Positions 11,794 through 21,142 of a DNA stretch of 64,000 nucleotides are shown in pieces; position 1 is the first letter of the stretch; each line of letters starts with the position of its first letter. The stretch lies in contig JADAKE010000022.1 in the NCBI GenBank assembly GCA_015680865.1, forward strand, positions 62,001 to 126,000, written 5' to 3'. Both the position numbers and the translations under genes were made by a program. The notes under the pieces are model-generated. The model saw nothing but the letters and a program-made list of their open reading frames with translations, ran no database searches and had not been told where the DNA came from. Source of the stretch: Enterococcus lacertideformus. GTDB lineage: Bacteria; Bacillota; Bacilli; Lactobacillales; Enterococcaceae.

Positions 11794-12151
11794 TCATTCC
11801 TGCCTTCACTCGTTTTTTATCTTGCGTTTCTAAATTTAAAAAGTAAGAAATAATCGTACGGATAATTATGATCACAGCTAATTTTAAAATATCTGTCCAG
11901 GTTGGTTTAATCACCGATTCAATGATATCTGCCACAACTAATACTTCTAAGCTTAATAAAATATAGCTCGCTAATAATTTACGTATTTCTGCATTTCGGT
12001 AGTTCCGTTGGTCATAAGTGTTCTTAAATGGGTACCCCTCAAAGAGATTTTTTAAGACTAAAAAAACACCGACCAATAAAATAATAATTGACGCAATATT
12101 TAAAATTGCAATGAACCATTCTGAATAAAAAACAAGAGTTGAATCAAACAT
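11780..12151 (-). CDS. DUF1622-type small membrane protein, first tandem copy
   Basis: The 123-residue product has three predicted TM helices: one near residues 10-30, one in ASYILLSLEVLVVADIIESVI, and one in ILKLAVIIIIRTIISYFL. The hydrophilic stretch before TM2 and the RTIISYFLNLE end are typical of DUF1622. ATG 12151 is preceded by AAAGGTGG at about 10 bases; an upstream start at 12247 has no site. A closely related but frameshifted copy follows with a 14-bp overlap, so this is a tandem duplication within one operon. No function is known. It lies just beyond the distal end of the CRISPR array. Confidence 0.7.
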   Translation of the reverse strand: MFDSTLVFYSEWFIAILNIASIIILLVGVFLVLKNLFEGYPFKNTYDQRNYRNAEIRKLLASYILLSLEVLVVADIIESVIKPTWTDILKLAVIIIIRTIISYFLNLETQDKKRVKAGMNDGN

Positions 12152-12365
12152 AGAAAACAAACCACCTTTCATTTCTATGTTACTAGCAGATATCATGAAC
12201 GTCCAACCATATGAAAAAAAGAATATAATTGTCATCATATCAAACACAAAAAATAAACCAGACCATCAGAAAATAGCTTTTCCTATTTTCTGGATAATCC
12301 GGCATACCTTCTATGGAAGATGCTTCTGAAACACTATTTATTAGATTTTTGGGAGTGAAATATTC

Positions 12366-12467
12366 GTTTCTAACTCACTTCAATCAACATAGCTCTAAAA
12401 TGCAATACCAGTGATAAGTGATTTCATCCCAGCTTTGGAAGCATTCAAAACATCATAGCTCTAAAAC
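12366..12467 (-). CRISPR. Minimal type II-A CRISPR array: two repeats, one spacer
   Basis: On the minus strand the leader-proximal repeat (12432-12467, 36 nt) begins GTTTTAGAGCTATG, the classic type II-A repeat start, and ends in GAATGCTTCCAAAGC. A 30-nt spacer (12402-12431) follows. The last repeat (12366-12401) begins ATTTTAGAGCTATGTTGATT and is degenerate in its 3' half, as normal for the terminal repeat of an array. The leader-proximal repeat differs by two internal changes from the sequence predicted by the tracrRNA anti-repeat. The array lies downstream of csn2 in the standard orientation. Confidence 0.85.
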
Positions 12468-12595
12468 CTCGTAGAAAATTTTTCTCTAGGAGATTCCGTA
12501 ATCGCGCCACTCATCCATAGCAAGATTTTAGCTTTGAATGCTTCATGGTTTATCATTTCTATTCATTTTTCAAAGAACGTAGAATCAGCTGTAAA
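12468..12595 (-). promoter_or_regulatory. CRISPR leader with leader-anchoring motif
   Basis: The region between csn2 and the first repeat ends, on the minus strand, with CTACGAG directly against the repeat (12468-12474). CTRCGAG is one of the known leader-end motifs recognised by Cas1-Cas2 in type II-A systems. This marks 12467/12468 as the leader-repeat junction, so bases 12468-12497 are leader and not a second spacer. Confidence 0.75.
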
Positions 12596-13264
12596 TTATT
12601 CACTTAATTCAAGAAAATAATCTTCATCAAGAATATATTGTTTAAATCCAAGAACTTTTCTTGGTTCCAGATAAAGTACATCTACTCCATAAAGCGAAGC
12701 ATAACGATTCAATTCAGTAATTTCTTCACTGGTCAAATAGGAACAGCTATTCACGAATACTAGTAATTTCTTTCTAGTAAGATTTTTAAACACTTGGATG
12801 ATCTCAAGCATTTTTTCAAAAATCGTGTCACTTTTTGTTTCTATCTTGATTCCTAACGCTTTGAAGAGCTCAATGATCGTGATTTCGTCGCTTTCTAAGC
12901 CTATCTCATGTTCTAAGAGCTCATAGTTGATCAATTCACTGATCGTAGCAGTTAGTTTATCAATCATTGACTTCACTTCTGGCTTTTCATTTAGTTGTTT
13001 TTCTAAATCATCATAGATCAACTTTAAAATCGTAGGAGAATTAACTTCATAGTCAAGAATATCTGTGATGGTCATCAATTCTGTCGGCTCTAAATTTTTC
13101 TGTTTGTCATCAAAAATCCGTAAATCTGAAGTTAGCTCGTACTGATACAATAGTCTGATTAAATTAGCATAGACTATCGTATGCTCAATCGTTAAAATCG
13201 TCGCACCTGTGATCTCGATGGGTTGGTCTAGCAATCCAAAATTAATCTTCTGCATAATCTTCAC
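12596..13264 (-). CDS. csn2: Csn2, type II-A adaptation protein
   Basis: The 222-residue length is right for the short Csn2 form. The N-terminus [18 protein letters not shown] and the C-terminal half ([18 protein letters not shown], then [12 protein letters not shown]) are characteristic. Csn2 forms tetrameric rings that bind double-stranded DNA ends during spacer acquisition with Cas1, Cas2 and Cas9. The start overlaps the cas2 end by 23 bp, as in a tight operon. No lesion is seen. Confidence 0.9.
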   Translation of the reverse strand: MKIMQKINFGLLDQPIEITGATILTIEHTIVYANLIRLLYQYELTSDLRIFDDKQKNLEPTELMTITDILDYEVNSPTILKLIYDDLEKQLNEKPEVKSMIDKLTATISELINYELLEHEIGLESDEITIIELFKALGIKIETKSDTIFEKMLEIIQVFKNLTRKKLLVFVNSCSYLTSEEITELNRYASLYGVDVLYLEPRKVLGFKQYILDEDYFLELSE

Positions 13265-13583
13265 CTAAAAAAACGACTCGTTCATCAGAATTCCCTACAC
13301 TAGTATCATAATCACCGCTTAGATAAATCATTCGTGCAAATTGCTTTTCTGTCACCGTCAGCAAAGTAATTAGTCCCTTGTTGGGATTATTTTGCTTTAA
13401 TCGAGCGACCATCGCTTTTGCTGCGGTTCCATTCAACAATATTTTACTATAAACCGAGAACTGGTGCATGATAAATCCTTCACTTAATAAAAATTTTCGG
13501 AATTTCCGATATGCTTTGCGCTCATCAGCTGTTTCAGTTGGCATATCAAACATTAATATCATTCTCATATATCGATAACTCAT
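13242..13583 (-). CDS. cas2: Cas2, CRISPR adaptation protein
   Basis: The 113-residue protein has the ferredoxin-like start [28 protein letters not shown] with the conserved early aspartate, followed by [13 protein letters not shown]. Cas2 is the central dimer of the Cas1-Cas2 integrase. The gene starts two bases after cas1 ends and overlaps csn2. Intact. Confidence 0.92.
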   Translation of the reverse strand: MSYRYMRMILMFDMPTETADERKAYRKFRKFLLSEGFIMHQFSVYSKILLNGTAAKAMVARLKQNNPNKGLITLLTVTEKQFARMIYLSGDYDTSVGNSDERVVFLGEDYAED

Positions 13584-13585
13584 AC

Positions 13586-14446
13586 CTAAAATACTGGAAT
13601 CCTTTCTATTTCCTCATTTAGTACTTTGATCGTTTTCTTCGTGTAGTCACTAGCAATATTCGTTAAAAACATTTCCTTTGTTCCATACGTATAATTCTCC
13701 GTAAACAATTCAAACAATCTGCGCTTCATTCTGCAAAAATCGTCATGACGATGCTCATAGATGATTCTATCAACGAGAGGCCGGAAAGGTTCCATCAAAT
13801 CGCTGGCTAGATTAAAATCATTGAATTGATTTGCGTGCTTTAATCCAAATTGTGTCATACAGCCACATTTAACGATTTCACGTGCAAAGATGCTCATTAG
13901 CAATGTATAGCCATAGTTCAAGCCGGCGTTGATTTCATTGTCACTTTCTCGGGAAAACTGATTTCCAAAAAGCGTATTGAAATAAATCCGCGCAGCATGT
14001 CCTTCACGATTTGAAGGATCTAAGGTCTCTAATTCACTGTGCAGCTTCAATAATGATGCTGCTTTTTCCTGATATCCCAACTCTACAAGATGATGCTGCT
14101 GATTCAAAATTTTTTGAGAAATGATTTCTGTCCAAACCATTCCTTTACGTTCTAATGTCCAATTAATTTGTCTTCCTAATTGTAAACTACTATCGTGTCT
14201 TCCATAGAAAGGAAGTAATTTTCCAATAGGAAGACGTTTATCATCGCAAAAAAGTATCAATATATTTTCATCAACTAGGCGCTTGATCAGCATCGTCGTA
14301 ATCAAGATATCTGTCGTCTCTAGCATAAGCACGTCTATCTCAGATAAATGGATCATCTCATTCTGGGTCGCACTTTTATAGATCAAGTGATTATTTTTAT
14401 AGGCTAATTTTGAGTGACTATTTACTACAACAGTTCGCCATCCCAT
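13586..14446 (-). CDS. cas1: Cas1, CRISPR integrase
   Basis: The protein (286 residues from [23 protein letters not shown]) is a typical type II-A Cas1. Conserved active-site segments are present: the glutamate in [13 protein letters not shown], the histidine in [22 protein letters not shown], and the later acidic residue in the same stretch. It cuts and joins spacer DNA at the leader-repeat junction. A GTG nine bases upstream (14455) is an alternative start; ATG is preferred because the family begins at MGWR. It lies 16 bases after the cas9 stop. Intact. Confidence 0.92.
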   Translation of the reverse strand: MGWRTVVVNSHSKLAYKNNHLIYKSATQNEMIHLSEIDVLMLETTDILITTMLIKRLVDENILILFCDDKRLPIGKLLPFYGRHDSSLQLGRQINWTLERKGMVWTEIISQKILNQQHHLVELGYQEKAASLLKLHSELETLDPSNREGHAARIYFNTLFGNQFSRESDNEINAGLNYGYTLLMSIFAREIVKCGCMTQFGLKHANQFNDFNLASDLMEPFRPLVDRIIYEHRHDDFCRMKRRLFELFTENYTYGTKEMFLTNIASDYTKKTIKVLNEEIERIPVF

Positions 14447-14461
14447 TTTAGTCACCCAACT

Positions 14462-17400
14462 TCAATCGAGTTTCATAAAGACCAGTGATCGATTGATCGA
14501 TTGATAGATAATCGTACTACTTAATAGATCTTTGATATTGGTATAGCGTTTCCTTGAGATTTTCACTCCAAAAAATTTAAAATCAGCTGATGCTCCCATT
14601 GTATTGAACTGCATCAAGTTTAAGAAAGATTGGGCAACTTCTTTGATATCTGCTTCATGATTTTCCTTAAAAAGAGACTTCAACTGTTTTAGATTTTTTT
14701 CAGCAAGAACGAATGTTTCTGCAAATTCAACTACTCGTTCAAATAATTCATCAAACTCATGACGATGATCTACCAAATAATTGTAACTAGTTTCATCAAG
14801 TTTAACGCAATACTTATTAGCATGGTATAAAAGAGTTATTAGATGTTGTGGTAATGTCATTTGATTGCCTTTTTGCGCTTCTAAAGCACTAGCAATCATT
14901 CGCCGACGCCCCCTCTCCAACTCGTAAAGTGTATATTTAGATAATTTTACTTCTATTCTTGGATTCACATACCCTTTATTGGTCAAGAATTGCATCTCAT
15001 CTGCTTCAAATTTCCTTTGCTCCATGATCGTAATACCAATAATATCTTTTGTGCGTTTCCTTTTTTTGCCTTTTTCGTAGGAAACGATCACTGTATAGGC
15101 AATCGTAGGACTGTCAAAACCGCCATATTTTAGGGGATCCCATCCTCGTTTTCTTTCAATTAGCTTATTGGATTCTCCTTTTGGTCTAATAGATTCTTTT
15201 GAGAAACCGCCTGTTTGAACTTCTGTTTTCTTCACGATATTCATTTGACGATAGCTCATCACTCTTTTGACAGTGGAAATATCCTGTTGGCTCCACAATA
15301 TTTCTCCGTCTTCATTGACTTTAGGATCTTTTTGTTTAAAGAATTGCATGAGGTTACTATAGAATTCTTTTTTAGCTGTTTCTTTATTTTCTTTAAAGGC
15401 ATTGAATTTCCGGTACTCTCCATAAACAAATTCAGCGGATAAATGCGGATATACTTTCAATAATGCGTTTGCTACTACACCATTCAAATAAGCGTCATGT
15501 CCATGATGATAATCATTGATCTCTCGAACTTTATATAGTCCATAGATTTGTCGAAATTGACTGGTTAAACTCGCTTTGAGAGTAATGATTCGTGTATTCT
15601 TTTCAGATTCGTTTATCTATTGACCGTTGAACCTTTGGTGTAGAATTTGTGCGACATTTTTTGTGATCTGCCGAGTTTCTACTAACTGACGTTGGATAAA
15701 AACTGCCTTATCTTCATCCGTCAATCCGCCACGTTCTATTTTGGTCAAATTATTATATTTTCGTTCATTGATTAGCCCTGCAGCTTTCAGTGTATTCCAA
15801 TAAAGCTTCATTCGTTTGACAGCATCTGCACTTGGAACATAATCTAATTTGCCACGATTCTCTTTTGAAGCAGTCAAAACCAAATTATCAATGGAATCAT
15901 CTTTGATGAAACTTTGTGGAATAATATGATCCATGTCATAGCGGGACAAGTCGTTGATTTCTAAATCAAGCCCGGTATACATATCCTTACCATTTTGAAG
16001 ATAGTATAAGAATAATTGGTTTCTTCTTAAGTTGGCTTGTTCTAATGGATATTCCTTGAGAATGCTGTCTTTTAAGTTTTTGAGCCCATCTTCGATCACT
16101 TTTCTTCGCATCTTGGACTGATTTCTACCTTTAGTGGTCGTTTGATTTTCTCTTGCCATCTCAATAAAGATATTTCGAGGTTCATAGCCCATGATTTGGA
16201 CGATTTCATCAACGATTTTCAGACTTTGCAAAATACCTTTTTTGATCGCTGGACTCCCTGCAATATTTTTTACGACTTCATGGAGATCCTCTTTTCTTTC
16301 CAAGATGCTTTCTTTGGCTAAAGTTTCTTTAAAGGGTAATTAATCATCGTTGATCAGCTGCATGAAGTTTCTATTTTTATTCCTTGGCACATCATCGTCT
16401 GTTATCAAATAATCAAGAATCGTTTTCTTTGATTGCTTATCACGAATACCATGAATCAATTTTGCTGATAAGCGTCCCCAGCCTTTATAATGGCGTCGCT
16501 CCAAATTTTTTAGAACTTTCTGGTCCAATCGATCGGCAAACTGGCTCAGTTGTTCACGAATCATCTTACGATCTTCAAAGACCGTTAGCAACTTGATAAG
16601 TTCCTCGAACATCTGCTCATTTTCGGGATCATTTAATTGCTCCTCTGGGATACCGATTTTCAATAAATCGTGATACGTGCCAAAGCTAGCGTTAAATGAT
16701 TTTTCGATACCAATGATTTTTGTTGCTTCTATACATATATTCATTACTCAAAAAATTCTCTAAGTCACTGACCTTGACTTTCCGATATTTTTTGAATAGC
16801 TGGTCAAAGTTCGTCATTCGTTCAATAAAGTCAACAGCTGTCTTTCCGTTATCGATCATTTCATTGAAATTCCACGGACGAATCTTTCCCTCGTTCTTTA
16901 CTGTCAGCCAAGCATAAGGACTAGCTCCTTTTGCTAAAGGTCCTACATAGTAAGGAATTCTAAAGGTCAAAAAGCTGCTCGATTTTTTCTTGATTTTCTA
17001 CTAAGAAGGGATAGTATTTCCCTTGTTTTCCAATGATTGCTTTCAATTCCTCTAAGTGGATTTGATGCGGAATCACGCCATTATCAAATGTTCGTTGTTT
17101 TCTTAGGAAATCTTCCTTCGCTATTTTATCTAAGAAATACTCTGCGCCTTCGATTGGTTCTAAGATTTTCTTCAGATAGGTATAAAACTCTTCCTGTGTG
17201 ACGCCCTTATTGATATATCCGGCATAGCCCTTTTTACTTTCATCATTAAAAATTTCTGCATATTTTTCAGGCAACGCGGTTTTGATGAATTGCTTGAATT
17301 TTTTTAGATCTGATTGGTGGTTAGCGTAGCGATCCACCATGCTTGCAGATAGCTTCGCTTTAGTCGTTGGATCTTTCACTGTTAAGATTCCAGCTAGTTC

Positions 17401-18312
17401 AACGGCATCATAAACATTTTTAGCGGCGACAAAGACTTCCGCATATTCATCCCCAATGAGCGCCAGTAGTTCTTCTAAATCTTCTTCGTAACTTTCTTTT
17501 GAGAATTGTATCTTGTGGTCTTCCGCTAATTCAAAAGTTTTCTTGAAATTCCCTTGATTTCCAACGATCAGTTTCAAAAACTGCATCAAATCGCCACTTG
17601 TCTTCTCATTGGGAAACGATTGCAAAACAGTTTCCGCCTTCTTTTGTCGTGAAACTTTTGCTTGCAAATACGCTTCCACTTCTGATGTTACACCAACGGA
17701 ATCACTAGTAGCTTGTTGAAGAGGAAATGCTTGATTGTAAGCTTGTAAGAAGCGTTTGAAATTCTCGCCGATAGAAGTATTTGCAATGTCCAGAGTTCCT
17801 TCAATCAAGAAATTCCCGCGATATTTGATGATATGCGCAATGGCTAGATAGACTAAACGTAGATCGCTACATTCTCTTGTATCTGCTAAGTGTTTTCTTA
17901 GATGATAAATCGTTGGAAAATTTTGGTGGTAGGCAACTTCTTCCTCGATTGTTGCAAAAATCGGGTGTCGTTCAAATTGTTTATCTTCAGGAACATAGAA
18001 GCTGTCCTCTAAGCGATGAAAAAAATTCGCATCTACTTGGCTCATTGCTTCACTAAATATCCCTTGTAAATACCTTAAGCGATTATGGCGTCTAGTGTAC
18101 CTACGTCTTGCCGTTCGTTTCATTCTTCTATCTTGCGCAGTTTGACCTGCTTCAAATAGGCGAACACCCCAAAAAATTTTTTTAATTTTCTTTTTTTCCG
18201 TATTTCCGTGAACACCCATCTTCTTAGCTATTAAGCGATAATCATCTGTCAACACTGCCCAACCTACCGAATTAGTCCCAATGTCTAATCCTATCGTATA
18301 CTCTTTTACCAT
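14462..18312 (-). pseudogene. cas9: Cas9 (type II-A), multiply broken
   Basis: Joined fragments give a Cas9 close to the SpCas9 type: Ruv[19 protein letters not shown] with its aspartate, arginine-rich bridge helix ([17 protein letters not shown]), REC lobe, Ruv[18 protein letters not shown] core [11 protein letters not shown], RuvC-III YHHGHDAYLN, and a PAM-interacting C-terminus with KKTEVQTGGFSKESI. Lesions: one extra base in the AAAAA run at 16969-16973; roughly 57 codons missing between ERMTNFD and [10 protein letters not shown] compared with SpCas9; a frame change near 16740 in a TATATG stretch; an in-frame TAA at 16340-16342 (INDD*LPFKE, serine expected); an in-frame TAG at 15617-15619. 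No full-length nuclease can be made. Catalytic residues themselves are unchanged. Confidence 0.93.
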
Positions 18313-18377
18313 TCTCTTTTTACGCTTCCTTTCATTTCCACTGTGTGCTTTCTATTTTAAAACTATGTAAATTTTTC

Positions 18378-18416
18378 ATTATACCACTTGTAATCGATTT
18401 AATTTTTGGGTATAAT
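18378..18416. promoter_or_regulatory. Divergent promoters for tracrRNA (+) and cas9 (-)
   Basis: Plus strand: TTGTAA at 18388-18393, a 17-bp spacer, and TATAAT at 18411-18416, correctly placed for the tracrRNA. Minus strand: TGGTATAAT, an extended -10, with its TATAAT at 18379-18384, about 70 bp before the cas9 start. The two promoters interleave, so transcription in the two directions may interfere. Confidence 0.7.
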
Positions 18417-18421
18417 CAAAT

Positions 18422-18513
18422 TGTTGGTAGCATTCAAATCAACATAGCAAGTTAAAATAAGGCTTTGTCCGTCATCAGCTTTTTTAAGCAAGCACTGTTT
18501 CGGTGCTTTTTTA
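18422..18513 (+). ncRNA. tracrRNA
   Basis: The 5' part (18422-18456) is complementary to the CRISPR repeat: GCATTCAAATCAACATAGC pairs with the GCTATGTTGATTTGAATGC type repeat, followed by AAGTTAAAATAAGGCT and TCCGTC as in S. pyogenes tracrRNA. A 3' hairpin (AAGCAC...GTGCTT) with a T-run ends it near 18513. It is transcribed away from cas9, from a promoter with TTGTAA and TATAAT boxes. Confidence 0.88.
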
Positions 18514-19194
18514 TTTTGCTTTTTTAATGACAAAAATACATGATTTTTATATCAATACTATAACATAATTATTTTATATATATACTGTTTTTTTCGTTTT
18601 ATTATTAAATGACACACGCTACTTGTTACTATAAAAAAAAGAAATAAATTACATAAAAAAAAAAAAAAAAACAAACCTTTACATACTAGCATTCTTATTT
18701 TTTAAAATAATAAATAACTATATTTTTTAATATGTCGAACATTTTAAATAACAAATATATTGTAAGATATGAAATGCGCTTCTTTATTCGATCGCATTTC
18801 ATATCTTTTATTTCTAGGTATTTTCCTATAGATGATCAAGTAGGTTATAATTATGTCTCTACTCCACTGATTAGCATGAACTAAAACTTCTGTTATTCAT
18901 ATCGGGAAATGAACACCCTACACGATTCTTTATGATATGCACCCCAAAAGTTAGATCGAAAATCTAATTTTTTTGGTTTTTGAATCCTTTCACTTCTTTT
19001 TATTTCCAATAGGCATTCTTTTAACTACTCTACGGGTAGACTTAATTTTGCTTCACATTTTGCTTTTAGATTTTGACACAATCATCTATTTGTCTAAAGA
19101 ACTGGCTTTTGCTTATCCTTTCATTTGGCATTTTTCACAAAAGGAACTATGCTTTTAATAGATACAAGCACGAGAGAAAAAGGAGGCAATTTTT
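18514..19194. other. Intergenic region with poly-A tract and possible IS-end relic
   Basis: This 680-bp AT-rich region contains a run of 17 A (18655-18671), a terminator hairpin (18764-18813) with no gene upstream of it, and a short inverted repeat CCAAAAGTTAGAT (18944-18956) facing ATCTAATTTTTTTGG (18961-18975) that recalls IS3-family ends. An open frame at 18973-19158 has no ribosome binding site and is not supported. Confidence 0.45.
18764..18813 (+). terminator. Strong hairpin terminator without an evident gene
   Basis: A perfect 15-bp stem (AAGATATGAAATGCG at 18764-18778 and its complement at 18793-18807) is followed by TTTATTT on the plus strand. The tracrRNA already has its own terminator, so this one may belong to a gene lost from this spot. 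Confidence 0.65.
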
Positions 19195-19302
19195 ATGAAA
19201 AAGAAATGGATCAATGTAAGTATTGGATTGAGCTTATTGGTATTTGGTGCTGTCTATCTTGGAAAAAAGACAGGACTGCTGGAAGATGACAGCCATTTGT
19301 AA
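19195..19302 (+). CDS. Small membrane protein or detached N-terminus of oleate hydratase
   Basis: A 35-residue frame begins MKKKWINVSIGLSLLVFG after a strong AGGAGG site (19181-19186) and holds one TM helix. It is in the same frame as the oleate hydratase that follows, separated by TAA 19300-19302 and seven codons. Two readings are possible: an N-terminal membrane anchor of the hydratase cut off by a nonsense codon, or a separate small gene, since a second GGAGG site (19309-19313) precedes ACG AGA AAA at the family start position. The sequence alone does not decide. Confidence 0.5.
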   Translation: MKKKWINVSIGLSLLVFGAVYLGKKTGLLEDDSHL

Positions 19303-19320
19303 ACTACTGGAGGAATAACA

Positions 19321-21016
19321 ACGAGAAAAAACAAAGCAATTATGATTGGTGCAGGTATCGCTAATATGGCAGCTGCTGTTTATTTGATTCAAGAAGGAAA
19401 ATGGGATGGTAATCAAATTACGTTTTATTCTTTAGATGACCATGGTTCAAATGACGGTGCTCCTACCGATACTGTCGTAGATGAATATTGGAATAAAAAT
19501 CATCCACTAGAAAATAAAAAAGGCTATGTTGCTCGTGGCGGACGCATGCTTAACTATCGCACGTATGTTGATTTGATGGATTTATTGAGTCGTATCCCTT
19601 CTGTCACTGAACCAGGGATGACAGCTGCCGAAGATACAAGAGATTTTGATGCGAAACATCGAACATTTGATAAAGCCCGTTTGATGGAAGGCGGAAAAGG
19701 AATTATTGACGGTGGAAAACTAGGCTTCAATAATAAAGATCGTTTACTATTAACCAAATTAATCGCTATGCCTGATTCTGAGGAAGAAAAATTAGATAAT
19801 GTGACGATTGAAGAATATTTCAAAGATGATCCCCATTTCTTTGAAACCAATTTTTGGTTTATGTGGGAAACTACTTTTGCTTTCCGTACACGTAGCTCTG
19901 CACAAGAACTCCGGCGCTACATGCACCAAATGATTTATGAATTTACCCAAATTGAGCATTTAGTAGGTGTCAATCGCACACGTTACAACCAATATGAAAG
20001 TATTATGCTGCCATTGATCAACTATATTAAAAGAGCAAGGATGCAAAATCATTTTAAATCGGCGCGTAGTGGATTGGGAATTTAAAGAAACCCCTATGCA
20101 AGATGAAATTACTGTCACTGGCTTAAAAATGATCAATACACGGACGAATGAAGAATAACACGTTGATATAGATGGGGACACTGCGGTACTTTTCACAAAT
20201 GGATCAATCACTGATTCAGCCACATTAGGGGATTATGAAACTCCTGCTGTTGAAAATATGGATTATGGCGCTGCTTCTGGATTATGGAAGAAAGCAAGTG
20301 AACGTTTCTATAACTTAGGAAATCCCGACAAATTTTTTGCGGATCGTGATGCAAGTGAATGGGTAAGCTTTACTTTAACAACTAAAAATCATTTACTCTT
20401 AAATGAAATCACACGCATTACTACACAGGTTCCTGGAAATGCGTTGAATTCATTTATCTCGACCACACCGATCACGCCACTAGGACAAAAATATGTCAAT
20501 TTGTCGATCGTTGTTCATCATCAACCTCACTTTACTTCACAAAAACCAAATGAAACTGTGATTTGGGGATACTTCTTGTATCCTAGACGCCGTGGAGAAT
20601 TTGTGGACAAACAATATATCAAGATGACTGGAAAAGAAATGCTTGAAGAATTGATCGGGCAACTTTCGAAAGTCGATCCTGGCCCTGAAAATATTCGGAC
20701 AAAAGAAACAGAAATTTTTGATAGTGTGGTTAATAGTATCCCAGTATACATGCCTTATGCTTCTGCTTTATTTAATAACCGAGCAAAAAGCGATCGTCCG
20801 AAGGTGATTCCCCAACATTCAACGAACTTAGCATTTACTGGCGAATTTGTCGAACAACCTTATCAAATGATTTTTACCGAACAAAGTGCTGTAATATCTG
20901 GCGAAATCGCGGCTTTTCACTTTGCAGGAATTCCTATGTCCCGTTTAGTAAAAACACCACGCTATGACAAAGATATCCCCACGTTGATGCGTGCCGCAAA
21001 GAAAATGTTTGAATAA
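19321..21016 (+). pseudogene. ohyA: Oleate hydratase (myosin-cross-reactive antigen family), broken
   Basis: The product would be an FAD-dependent hydratase adding water to cis-9 double bonds of unsaturated fatty acids. The FAD-binding GAGIANMAAAVYLIQEG, the conserved GSNDGAPTDTV and GYVARGGRMLNYRTY, RTRSSAQELRRYMHQM, and PHFTSQKPNETVIWGYFLYPRR all match the family. Lesions: one extra base in the AAAA run at 20029-20032, and an in-frame TAA at 20156-20158 (NEE*HVDIDGDTAVLF). At the expected start, a good ribosome binding site faces ACG rather than ATG, so the start codon may also be mutated. The rest to 21016 is well conserved, which suggests recent inactivation. Confidence 0.85.
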
Positions 21017-21057
21017 GCATCTCCTTCCCTCGCTCCACCGGTTAATAAAAAATGAAA

Positions 21058-21095
21058 GAATCGACTGTTCGTCCTTTATGAAGAACAGTCGATTC
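21058..21095. terminator. Bidirectional hairpin terminator
   Basis: A 13-bp perfect stem (GAATCGACTGTTC at 21058-21070, complement at 21083-21095) lies between the convergent ohyA relic and the following minus-strand gene. The minus-strand side is followed by a T-rich stretch. Confidence 0.75.
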
Positions 21096-21142
21096 ATTAT
21101 TGTGATTTGTCATTTTCTCTAACTTTCTAACAAAATAGCCTG

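Noticed and set aside
12498..12533. A third CRISPR repeat after 30 further bases toward csn2
   Set aside because: It would be at the right distance but does not match the repeat, and the leader-anchoring motif CTACGAG stands directly before 12467. The region is leader.
18973..19158. Small open frame of 61 codons between tracrRNA and ohyA
   Set aside because: No ribosome binding site, unusual composition, and it ends just before a well-supported start.
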